DNA of 64,000 bases from Zelopaecilomyces penicillatus (Eukaryota > Ascomycota > Sordariomycetes > Hypocreales > Pseudodiploosporaceae). The position numbers and the translations under genes are program-made. How positions within the stretch are numbered: the stretch's first letter is position 1; each line of letters starts with the position of its first letter. Shown here one piece after another: positions 36,482 through 46,728 of the stretch. The notes under the pieces were generated by a model. It was not told the DNA's origin, searched no databases, and saw only the letters and a list, made by a program, of their open reading frames with translations. The stretch spans positions 4,464,001 to 4,528,000 of the forward strand of contig VCCP01000001.1 of the NCBI GenBank assembly GCA_005765155.1. The letters are read 5' to 3'.

Positions 36482-38651
36482 TTTGATGCCAGTTTCCAAC
36501 TAACTGGGCATTCAGGGGGAGGTTGCAGCAAGAATAAGGAGATGCCGAGAGGCCAAAGGATTGATGAGCAAAGATGAAAAATGACTCCAGGGGAAGTGCC
36601 AGCGCGGAGAATGGTGAAGATGGCTATGTTCTAAAAGATGGGACCATGGCTTGGGCAATATGTATTCGTATTTGAGGGGAACACCATTTGCATTAACATC
36701 AAATTATTTCCACAAAACACCAAATGCCGTCCCCATTGCCGTGCCAAGACAAATTCTTCTGCCTCTGCCATCGGCGTATACTCTCGGGGGCTCAAATGAA
36801 TCTAAAACATGCCCTGCCGGGTTCTTCTATTGGGCAATGTCGAATTTGTTTTCCGCACAAAAAGCAACCTGTTGGTGGCAATGCTAGTCAAATTCACATG
36901 TTCTATTGAGTAAGCCCAAGATAATCGCCAACGGGAGGATCAGCATAATTTCAAGGATAACGGACTGCGGCTAGATGACGGACAACATTGGTGATAAGGG
37001 CTACTCCACACCAGTAACAATAAGGTTCTGTCAATCATCGATGCGACGATTGTTGCCGATCAAATCATAGGCCCTGGCACAACCCAGTTCCAACATCACG
37101 CTTGGACCTCAACTCGCTCGAACGTTGTGATGATGGTTAAGTTACAAGCAGTCAGATAAATGTGAGACGTGGCTAAGAGAAGACGAGACAACAACAACAT
37201 TTCCGTATCCTGGTGAAGCTGCACAGCCATGTTCTAGGCCACTTCCACCGTCTGAGCCGCATTGTTGAGCTTCATGTTCAACATATCACCGAAACCAAGA
37301 CCCTGCGGGCCGGGTGTTGTTGGCCACTATGCCCAGGAACGTGTACTAGATGCTGACGGTCCATAAGGGACACGGAGTTGCCCAAGACGATATGTACTTG
37401 ATGCTGACGGCCCATGAGGAACGCGGAGTTGCCCAAGACACTATGTACATTTCCCCAGAGGGCGACCCAGGTACTCTCCACACCTTAGAGGAAGGTTGGA
37501 TGTATGGAATAACAAGGGATGGATTCCAAGGCCGTACCATTGTCAGGTATCTTTGTGAGGTTGTCGAGATATCATGCGACACTCCCCCCCCCCTGAGCCA
37601 CGTAGATGCGCGATTCATCAGCAATCTATCTATAAGTGCTACTAGTAGATGCTGACACTGTTATTTCAGGGATCAGATGCTCATTATTACACAATATTTC
37701 TCTTCTTGCATTGTTACAAACAAATATGTGTACAATCCATTACCTACTTCTGTGTCATATGTTGATAGTATACCCACAACCTGCTCGTCTTAGCCAAGCC
37801 CGGAACCAATGGAAACTTGCTCTAATCTCCCATGATGTGGTGGCAGAAACATAAAGAAGAGCATGAAGAGAATGTATGAATGGCTGCGTGCATATGTGCC
37901 AAAAGCTAAATAGAGTGAGGGCTGCACCAGAAACTTCACCTAGGTGTGTTTGTACATCGCATGACGCTGCCAATTCGTGCAGGGGGCGCGCCATTAAGAG
38001 TTGAGACTCCCGCACAGCCACCATCGCAACCCCAAAACATATTCATGCGGTTCCCAAATGAGATTCGTGGAGAACAATTTACCTTCCTTATTCAACGAGA
38101 CATGCAGGGATGGTACGGGCATTTGAGCGTTTTGCGTGTTGCATTGTCAGCTTACTTGCTGGCTTGGCTTCAATGCTACTGAATTAACATTTCATCTGAA
38201 CCATTTCACATTCATGAGCTGCCGGCGTTTGCCTTTTTGGGAATTAGCCGGGCAGACTCTACTAAGCCTCATGAGGCCGGACCACTCTCCCGTCTAATAC
38301 GCCTTGCCGGCTATCGCTCGAGATGGCGCAGCACCATAATCGGGTATCATGTGCTAGCAATAACAAGAGGACGCAATGTCATTTTATAATCACTTGCCCA
38401 GCGGTTACCGCATCCTGAAGATGATATTGACTGGTCATTGGCGGTGGGCGCTGCGCACTATCCTGATTGTCCAAACACGAATACCCGTTGACATGACGTT
38501 ATGGTGGCTACCGAGTCTGCTGAGGCAGAAATGTTATGCCTGTGGATAGCCGAAGAAGACCAGAACTAATGGGTTGGGTCAAGCAAAAACGCCAAACTAT
38601 GATGTCATATTCAAGCTGAAGCCATAGGCAAAACAATGTCCATCAGGTTGC
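36482..38651. other. Intergenic, 2.2 kb
   Basis: Upstream of the ABC-A gene and downstream of rrd1. It contains a 51-bp tandem duplication (listed separately). Short ORFs, including those through the repeat, have no recognisable domain. Confidence 0.6.
37349..37450. repeat. Tandem duplication of a 51-bp unit
   Basis: Two adjacent units, 37349-37399 and 37400-37450, match at about 44 of 51 positions; four of the differences are transitions. A degenerate fragment of a further unit precedes them (about 37330-37348). The unit length is a multiple of three, so ORFs on both strands pass through it. Confidence 0.85.
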
Positions 38652-39938
38652 TCAGTCGAATGGAATTCGTCGCAAGGTCTCCCCTTTTCCTCCTTTCTTC
38701 ATCTCCTGCGCTGCTGCGATACTACTGGGTACTTTGATACCACAGCAATCCCCCCAGCCGGGGCCGTCATGGCCGTGTTTAGAATGCTGCTGAGCAGCTT
38801 CCTCGCTCTCCTTTTCTACTTCATCATCGCTGGTAGAACCATCTACCTCACTCATTCCATCTGCAGCCGGAATCATAGAGCCAAACAAAAAGTGTTGCAT
38901 AACGGGCAGTTTCCCTAACACCTCGGCGGCAAACATACGACGCATCCCACCATAAATCTTATTCCAGGATTTGGCCGACGAGATGTCATCCAGCATAGGA
39001 CTGTGCCACCGCAGTCCCTTGACCGTCTTTGTGCTGTTGACAAAATTAACTTGGCCCAAATATAGATAGTCATCACCGAACTCCTCAATGGTTAGGTCTT
39101 GATGGATGCCACGGGGTGTAATATATGGGTGGTTAAGGAGCTGCGCGGCACCAAACAAGAAAGGCAAGAATTGATAGTCATCAAGTCCCCATACGCCGTG
39201 TGATCCTGCTGGCTCCAGATAATATGTCATTTGAACAGCCCGCATGAGAATCAGATACCGAGAGAAGGCTCGAAGCACCAAGGCCTGGAAATCGCCTCGT
39301 TGTAATACACCGAGCTGGTAGAGGCAGAATAACCACATGATAAAGTTGATCTCGTGCCCTGATCCATAATCGATTCGACTCCGGTTTCCAAACGACTGCT
39401 TGAAATATGTAGAAGCCTCCGCGATGGCATCGTCATCATCTAGACCGAGACTCTTATGCCATCGAGGGCTGTTCTCCCCAACCAAATCAATAAAGCCTCT
39501 AAACGCCTTGTTGCCAAAGCGAGAGCCACCTTGCTCATCCGGAGGAGACTTGGAAATAATTTCCTCCGCCTCGTGGAGAATCTTTACAATAGTCTGAACA
39601 TTTTCACTGACACTTTCATCCTTGACTGCCGAATTTGGAGTATCTATCACGGATTCTGACAAGGCGAAAACCCAAGAAAGAACCAAACTGTAACTAGACG
39701 AGGCCAAGAAGATCTCATGATCCTTGCTGGAGAGAATCCGCTTCGAAGGGACTTTAAAAGTCCATTCCGACGTGTCCAGTGGCGATGGAAGTGCTGGTGT
39801 CTGAGGCACCGGGGTTTGGTTGGCGGGGTTTTGTCTTCGTCTGCGGGGCTCGAGCTTTGGAATCCTGTCTTTAAGATTCGGGATCGTAGGGGCTGACACC
39901 TGCGGGGGCCCTGACGTTACAGAAGGTTGTGATGCCAT
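38652..39938 (-). CDS. rrd1: PP2A phosphatase activator / peptidyl-prolyl isomerase Rrd1 (PTPA)
   Basis: Single exon. ATG at 39938 gives 428 residues; the open frame runs further upstream but that part is low-complexity and unlike the family. The PTPA domain (about residues 45-350) has the hallmark YGSGHEINFIMWL, which lines the ATP/peptide pocket, and GVWGLDDYQFLPFLFGAAQL. The C-terminal tail (SKHGHDGPGWGDCCGIKVPS, then a Lys/Gly end) is the extension typical of filamentous-fungal Rrd1 rather than Rrd2. It activates PP2A-type phosphatases and has prolyl isomerase activity in yeast. The gene diverges from rrp46, 406 nt away. Confidence 0.94.
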   Translation of the reverse strand: MASQPSVTSGPPQVSAPTIPNLKDRIPKLEPRRRRQNPANQTPVPQTPALPSPLDTSEWTFKVPSKRILSSKDHEIFLASSSYSLVLSWVFALSESVIDTPNSAVKDESVSENVQTIVKILHEAEEIISKSPPDEQGGSRFGNKAFRGFIDLVGENSPRWHKSLGLDDDDAIAEASTYFKQSFGNRSRIDYGSGHEINFIMWLFCLYQLGVLQRGDFQALVLRAFSRYLILMRAVQMTYYLEPAGSHGVWGLDDYQFLPFLFGAAQLLNHPYITPRGIHQDLTIEEFGDDYLYLGQVNFVNSTKTVKGLRWHSPMLDDISSAKSWNKIYGGMRRMFAAEVLGKLPVMQHFLFGSMIPAADGMSEVDGSTSDDEVEKESEEAAQQHSKHGHDGPGWGDCCGIKVPSSIAAAQEMKKGGKGETLRRIPFD

Positions 39939-40344
39939 GAGAGATAGAAGGAGTATTGATGAGAACGGTGATGGTGGTGATGATGTTGTTTCCTGATGGT
40001 TGAAGGTGACTGGTATGATAGTTGCAGACGGTGTAGGTATTATGTAGGAGCTCAGGCAGGTACGGTACCTGTTCCTGGTAACCCGACGAGAGCCCCGCCA
40101 AAGTACATAGATGGAAACGGTACTTCCGCCCCCACCATAGTGCACTGTATTTCCTTGTCCCTGCCCCATGTTGACGACTTTGACGCCTGCCAGCAGCAGC
40201 AGTAGCAATCCAAAGGGAAACTTCTAGCGTTTTAGCATAAGCTTGGTTTTGATCTGGGCATCCACTCAGAAATCCGGGGCAAAATTTCAACCCTCAGCAA
40301 ACACAGCAAACAAACGTTCTATTTCCCAGCAGTTCTGTGCAGAT
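39939..40344. promoter_or_regulatory. Shared divergent promoter, rrd1 / rrp46
   Basis: A span of 406 bases between divergent start codons; both promoters must lie here or overlap the leaders. Several GGTGAT/GATGGT repeats occur at 39964-39985. Confidence 0.55.
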
Positions 40345-41203
40345 ATGGCTGCTCAAGCAGAGCTGTCGCATCTTCCCAAAGCAGATGGCTCAGCCACCTT
40401 TGCATACAGCGGTTATACTGTCACAGCCGTCGTGAACGGGCCATTGGAGGCGCAAAGACGAGACGAGAACCCCTTTGAAGCTCTTGTCGATGTCAATGTG
40501 CGGCCCGCGGCTGGGGTTGGAGGTAAAGGGACAACGTTTGGTCAAATTTGACAGGGTGATTCTGATATGAATTCATAGGTACTGCGGAACGGCAGCTGGA
40601 GTCTATCCTGCAATCCACCCTGCGCCAGATTATTCCCATTAGAAATTTCCCAAGGTGTGTGATTCAGGTCACCCTCCAAGTGATGGAAACGCCTGAAAAC
40701 GCCTATATAAACACAAAATTGGCTCAGGCCAAGCTAGTAAGTGCATACGCAATCCAGGACGCTGATGTAGCCTCTCCACTCACATTGTATCTCCTCAGAA
40801 CCTGGCCCTTATCCCAGCCTTGTTACATGCGGCAGTACTTGGTCTATTGACCGCGGCAATCCCTCTGACATCAGTTGCAACGGCCACCTTACTGGCTGTG
40901 GCCAATGGTGACAGTGACGAAATCATTGTTGATCCATCTCCAGTGGAGGTCAGTAAGGCGAGATCTACTCACGTTCTCGGATTCACCGTGGATGAGAAGC
41001 TTCTTCTGGTGGAGAGTGAGGGCTCGTTCACTGTGGATGAGTGGGACAAGGTTCTTCAAACCGGGCAACGTTTGTGCTGCCGGCCTCAAGAGTCCGCTCT
41101 TGATACCGTAATGGGGGGAGATGTTCTCGAATCACAAAGTATCCAGTCTTTTATTCGATCAGTCTTGGAGAATAAGGCGGCACATGATCTTCAATGGAAG
41201 TGA
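40345..41203 (+). CDS. rrp46: Exosome complex subunit Rrp46 (RNase PH fold)
   Basis: Three exons, 40345-40522, 40579-40736 and 40799-41203, give 741 nt and 246 residues. It is one of the six RNase PH-like ring subunits of the nuclear/cytoplasmic RNA exosome. Family features are the N-terminal region ADGSATFAYSGYTVTAVVNG, ERQLESILQSTLRQIIPIRNFPRC, and NLALIPALLHAAVLGLLTAAIPL, which follows the second intron. The eukaryotic ring subunits are catalytically inactive, and no phosphorolytic residues are expected. Introns are 56 and 62 nt. Confidence 0.92.
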
Positions 41204-43905
41204 TGTCAATTCACCACACTACTCCTGACGCATAGCTACCAGCTTTGGCTGCATGCTATGAGTCTGCATATCTACTCCCCAGCTAATTCACACAAATGTA
41301 TGGTCTGGATTTACAGCAGCGCCGGATCAAGACAAAAACAAAAACCCGGAAGTGGCAATGGACTGCGACCAAACTGAAGTAGCCGGCTGGCTGTACACAG
41401 GGTTCAGCATCTACCATATTTTCCACTAACACAAGCTGACATTGCCATGATCAATGCAAGCATGCTGAACAGCCCACGCTACGCTGTTCAATGACAGCTA
41501 TGCTGGCTGTCCTGTTCAAAGATGCGCCAGTCCCTTATTGTGTAAGTCCTTCTGAAGGACTGTAGGGAATCACACGTGGATCGCAAACCTTGTCATTTCT
41601 TTGAAAAGCCTAGCTTAAATGATGCTCTTTAAGAATCAATTGAACGGACGAACATGCGAGACATACATCGTCTCTGTTGCCAATCTTTTTTCAATCCTTT
41701 CTTGCGCATTTAACTTTATTCATGACCATGCAGCTAAACTACGCCCGAGTTGGGGGCCCTGATCATGTATACGAAAGAACAGGCGAAACCTCCGTGTCAA
41801 TCTAGGCGCCCCCTGAAAGAATCTGAAAAAAGGGATGAAACGCTACTCCGTGTGGGCTCCAACACACAAATGCACAGCTCACTCCACAAATTGCTGTTAG
41901 GAATAACGGGAAAACCCGTCCTCGGCGCTTTCTGGTGCTTGGAGTTTTAAAAGGGGTTGGGTTAGGCCTATGATATGACACTGCCAAGAGACCACGCCGC
42001 CGCGATGTAGTAATTATTCGGCACCTAGATGCCGTTTGTTCTTTGCCATCCGAAGCGACAGCCGCAGCACTGTAACGGATTAATCGCAAATGAATGCATA
42101 GCTACCTACATATGTAAGTTGCGTACCTACCACACTTCCGCCCTGCGTACGCGTCCGGACAGTCTATGCCTCTCGGTCGACGAGTAGTTATGCAATGCGC
42201 TGGTTGACGGAAACCTGCGAAACGAAGCAGAGGCGTCTCAGGTCAACGACGGCCCAGTAATAATACCGCTGGATGGTATCCCATCTCCACCGTTCGAGCA
42301 CGAAGGATGGGTGCGGCAACTAACCCGCGACGCGCTACGGGTGCCACGGCCCGGCGGGAAGAGGAAATGGAGCTTCGGCAAGCTTCCTCGTTCTCAAACC
42401 AAGATTGTTTAAATATATCGAGTTCGTCGTGACGACTGCATTTCACTCAGGCTCCTTTATAATTGTGAAATCTTTGTCTCATATTAGGGGGTAGACAGCG
42501 AAGGAGCACTCTGGAAGCATTCGCGGTCGTTGACGTTGCTGGTCTTTGCATCCTGAACTACCGTCCCCATTCCGCTCGCTGGCCGGCGCTTCACCAAACA
42601 TTTTCGGTCTTTATCGCACTTTATTCTTGATAGACCCGGCGTCGAAATCATACACTCTCTTTCGGACCATCACCAAAATACTGCCGATAACCCAAGCCAT
42701 TCATTTATCACGGCGTGCGTGACTGGTTCACCGCACTACAACACCTTCCCCTCTTTTCTTCTGAGCTTGGATTGGATTCTTTGTTTAGATCTTCCTTCCT
42801 TTTTATTTCCTCCTCTTTCATTTACACTGGCTATTTCAGTCTATTCTGAGAGGTACTTACTTAGGACAGCCTCGGTATCACTTTTTGGTTCAGTTCAGCT
42901 AGCCTTGAACCTGATACATTTACGCCACACGACTCTCATTCCTGCGGCTCTCATCACACGTCACACCAGTAAAATCAACCGCTGCTGTCATCCGCCCAGC
43001 CTGAAGGGGGCACATTCGCCGCATTGGGCTACAGATTAGTTGCTATTTCCCAGGCTTTGCTGCACCAGTTAACGCCTGTTGTTGGTTGTGAACAAACTCC
43101 GCAGACCTGGTTGTGGGATTTTGACACGTGGGGGCCTGACTGACCGAGTGCCACCAACAACGACCAATATCGATCGATATATTCTGGCTTGCGAGGGGCT
43201 TTAGGTGAGACAGGCGAGACCAACAAGCCCTTGGACTGAAGATATTGTGTGAGCGTGACCTTCTTGGAATTCAGAGGAATTCGGAAAACGGCACAAAGCA
43301 AAGCAACTGGAAGCCTCCTGCTGGCACGATTGCACGTCACCATATATTACTGAGACACCTCCTGCACCGTTGCAACGCTGCATCACACGGACGGCCCCGT
43401 CTGCAGTCTTACATCCATCCATTCCAGCCATTGAGGGAGGGGTTTCTGTCTTCGGCCATTCCTGCCCATTAGCCCTTCTGCGAGGCATCTAAGAGCCAGC
43501 GATCCACCAGTCAGTCTTCGTCATTAGGCAGGGTGGTGTTATTCTTAGCACGCAGCGTGGCTGCCATTTAATAGCTGGCGGGTCTGGCGGTCCACTAACT
43601 GCAACTAATACAAATTAACCACAAACCACAACACGCAGCAGGCCTTACTGGATATTCATACCTGTACAGTCGCTTACCTGTCTTGTCGTAGGTGTTGTTG
43701 AGCCGACCAAGTCGACCACTCACGAATACAGGCAACAGTTACAGCGTACTATTAGCTTCCGGCTAACAGTGCGCCATAGCGCACATCACGCCTACTGAGT
43801 ACCTGCAGCGGGGGATATCCACTGGCCATCTCCATTGATCTCTGTTGTGCCGCTATCCCGCTATCAGCGCCTTCGCCGGTCCACCAGCGCACCCAGTGTA
43901 CCACC
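41204..43905. other. 2.7-kb region upstream of the NAD kinase gene
   Basis: It contains the rrp46 3' region and a long leader/promoter of the NAD kinase. A 17-base inverted repeat (AGTCCTTC/GAAGGACT, 41545-41561) may form a hairpin. The pyrimidine-rich part (42700-42900) and stacked short ORFs suggest a long transcribed leader, but I see no protein gene. Confidence 0.5.
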
Positions 43906-45843
43906 ATGGCAGCCGACTCAAGGTCTGAGGTTATTATTACCTCGCCCACCACAGCGCTCCACCCAGCCCTGGAGGTTAGTAATAAGTCCGAGATGCTTGA
44001 CCGCCGCCCGAGGACTTCGTCTGGCTCCCATAGTCTTACACTCAACACCGCAAAGGCATCCAGATATGAAGGCGATCCAAACACTCCGTCCACTGCTCTG
44101 CCCGTGTTAGGTGGATTTTCCTCGTCTCTGCTCTTGTCGGCTGAGGCGTCCTCGACTGAGCCGTGGCCACGCCAAGCTGAGGCTTTCTCTTCGGCCTGTT
44201 CTACTTCCGCGACCTCTTTCGCGTCATATCCAGCATTGACAGGCTCGACAACATCCGACCGTATCGGTCATCCTCAACCTTACAGACCAGAACACGGTCG
44301 TAGTCGGAGCATCGCCTCACACGACCTTGTGCCGCGCCAAACCCTGATGAAGGCGCTGGCCTCCTCTGTCTCTGCTACTGTCTCTTCTTCTGTTCTCAGA
44401 GCAAACAAGCCTGGTGCTCTATCGCTCGATAGTATGCTGCTCTCAACGGCCCCGGAGAGTGCGGCAGGCGAGGCATCCACCGGCTCATGCTCCCAGCAAC
44501 TCGTCGATGCGCTGCAGAACCTCGCCAAGAAGCGATCCACGCCAACCACGGCAATTACGAACCTGCTCTCGCCATGCTTCTACCATCAGAGGTTCGACGA
44601 TGCTGTTGATATTGACAAGGTCCTAGAGGAGATTAAGAACGACGAGTCCATGTCCCACTCCAGGCTCGTCCAGACTGCTACCAGCGTCCGCGAGGTTTCC
44701 AAGCAGCTCCAGCGACGGCCCATAAAGCGGGCCGTGCGCAACGTCATGATCGTGACCAAAGCGCGAGACAATCAGCTCGTCTATCTCACCAAGGAATTAA
44801 CAACATGGCTCCTAAAGACCCCGCGATATGGATCCGAGGTCGGCGTCAACGTCTACGTGGACGCCAAGCTGCGCAATTCGAAGCGTTTCGACGCTGCTGG
44901 CATCCTAGGTGAGGATGCGCGCTTCGAGCAGATGCTCAAGTATTGGACCCCGGACCTGTGCTGGAGCCAACCCGAGAAGTTTGATCTCGTCCTCACCCTC
45001 GGTGGTGATGGTACCGTTCTCTTTACTTCGTGGCTTTTCCAGCGCATTGTCCCTCCCGTGCTCTCCTTTAGCCTCGGATCTCTCGGCTTCATGACCACAT
45101 TTGAGTTCGAGCACTACAAGAAGCATCTCAACCGTGTTATGGGCGATGATGGTATGAAGATCAACCTGCGCATGCGCTTCACCTGCACCGTATGGCGGGA
45201 TGGCTCCATGGGTAATGCCATGGGTGAGGGCGAGCAGTTTGAGGTCTTGAACGAGCTCGTTATCGACCGCGGGCCGTCTCCCTACGTTTCCAATCTCGAG
45301 CTTTACGGTGACGATGAGCTCCTCACCGTCGTCCAGGCAGACGGCTGCATCTTCTCCACCCCAACGGGCTCAACCGCCTATTCTCTATCCGCTGGCGGTT
45401 CCCTTGTCCATCCCGACATTCCCGCCATCCTCTTGACACCAATCTGTCCACACACTCTCTCCTTCCGGCCCATGGTACTCTCCGATACCATGGCCCTACG
45501 CGTCGCCGTGCCCCGCAACTCGCGCGCCACGGCATACTGCGCCTTTGATGGAAAAGGTCGCATAGAGCTCCGCCAAGGCGACCATGTTACCATTACCGCA
45601 TCCCAGTATCCGTTCCCAACTGTTACCCGCACTGACACGGAATGGTTTGACAGCGTCAGCCGCACCCTGCGGTGGAACGTCCGCGCTGCTGCTCAAAAGC
45701 CTTTTGACGCATCTGGATCGGCTGCCGAGGAGGACGGCGACGATAGCTGGGATATCGACGCAGACAGCGCCTACTATGCCAGCGAAGAGGGTAGCGAGAG
45801 TGCAAGTCCAATCAGGAGGCAGATGAGTATGCTAGGGCTCTAA
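43906..45843 (+). CDS. NAD kinase (ATP-NAD kinase, cytosolic Utr1 type)
   Basis: Single exon of 645 codons. The enzyme phosphorylates NAD+ (or NADH) to NADP(H). The catalytic GGDGT motif is at residues 366-370, and the substrate loop TGSTAYSLSAGGSLVHP starts at about residue 487, followed by TPICPHTLSFRPMVL. The first 250 residues are a Ser/Thr/Ala-rich extension without a recognisable domain or mitochondrial presequence, which argues for the Utr1/Yef1 class rather than the mitochondrial Pos5. The C terminus is acidic (DGDDSWDIDADSAYYASEEG) and ends with RRQMSMLGL. Codon use is C-rich. I left the symbol blank because yeast-type paralogues cannot be told apart here. Confidence 0.93.
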   Translation: MAADSRSEVIITSPTTALHPALEVSNKSEMLDRRPRTSSGSHSLTLNTAKASRYEGDPNTPSTALPVLGGFSSSLLLSAEASSTEPWPRQAEAFSSACSTSATSFASYPALTGSTTSDRIGHPQPYRPEHGRSRSIASHDLVPRQTLMKALASSVSATVSSSVLRANKPGALSLDSMLLSTAPESAAGEASTGSCSQQLVDALQNLAKKRSTPTTAITNLLSPCFYHQRFDDAVDIDKVLEEIKNDESMSHSRLVQTATSVREVSKQLQRRPIKRAVRNVMIVTKARDNQLVYLTKELTTWLLKTPRYGSEVGVNVYVDAKLRNSKRFDAAGILGEDARFEQMLKYWTPDLCWSQPEKFDLVLTLGGDGTVLFTSWLFQRIVPPVLSFSLGSLGFMTTFEFEHYKKHLNRVMGDDGMKINLRMRFTCTVWRDGSMGNAMGEGEQFEVLNELVIDRGPSPYVSNLELYGDDELLTVVQADGCIFSTPTGSTAYSLSAGGSLVHPDIPAILLTPICPHTLSFRPMVLSDTMALRVAVPRNSRATAYCAFDGKGRIELRQGDHVTITASQYPFPTVTRTDTEWFDSVSRTLRWNVRAAAQKPFDASGSAAEEDGDDSWDIDADSAYYASEEGSESASPIRRQMSMLGL

Positions 45844-46728
45844 ATTCTCATACATCTACCATCATACTTCTCCTAAGATGAAGATGACCGTCACACCTTA
45901 TTCATAGCAGTTCATATCCTTCTTTTCTATGGCTATCTTTTTTCTCTTCGTTTTTTACATTTGACAGATAGATAAGGGCGTTACTAGGAGTCATGGGAGG
46001 TTCTCTGGTTTTTTTTTTTTCTTCGGTTCACTCAAGTGAATACGTGGACATAACCTCACACATTATGTTTGTTATGTGGGAAACGCCCGTGACAGCATCG
46101 AACGCTACACAGCGTCTCATGAATGATTATATACATATATATGCATGCATATGTTCTTAGATACGCTTTCGAATGAAGTCCCGACGAACCATATCGGCCG
46201 TCGGCAGGCAACGAAACTGTGCTATTTTCACACACATACATACACTCACAGCATTTCACAAGTGAACATGCAATTGTTGTCTCAATCGTATTCTTAAAAT
46301 ATAGTCAGATGTGAACTTGGGCAAATAGAAAATCATCCAGTTTCGGCGCCGCCTGCATGTAAAGTGCATGACGCCGGGAAACGGAGCATATCAAGTCTAG
46401 CTGCTTCTGCCAATCGAGTAGAGGCCAACCATATCCAGTCTCTTTTTTGTACCGCCTATCCATAATAACCACAAGACATCAAACAGTTCCCTTTCCTGTA
46501 TAGGAAAGAGGGGGAATAGCAAGCAACATCAAAGTTGTACCCAACGAACTCCAACCAAGCTTCATCACATGAAGCACCTAAAGATGAAAAACCGAACCAA
46601 TTGAAGAAAAAAAAAAAGGCATCCCCCAGATTCTCCCAGTCGTTAAATGGCCCCAATACCCAAACGTAAAAAAAAGATGCATCAAATCGTCTTAATCCAT
46701 ACAGTCCACTGTTCTGGGACGCAATCTC
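45844..46728. other. Intergenic between convergent genes
   Basis: About 890 bases with AT-rich palindromic DNA (46131-46152) and a 10-T run near 46010; probable 3' ends of NAD kinase and the homeobox gene. No gene. Confidence 0.6.
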
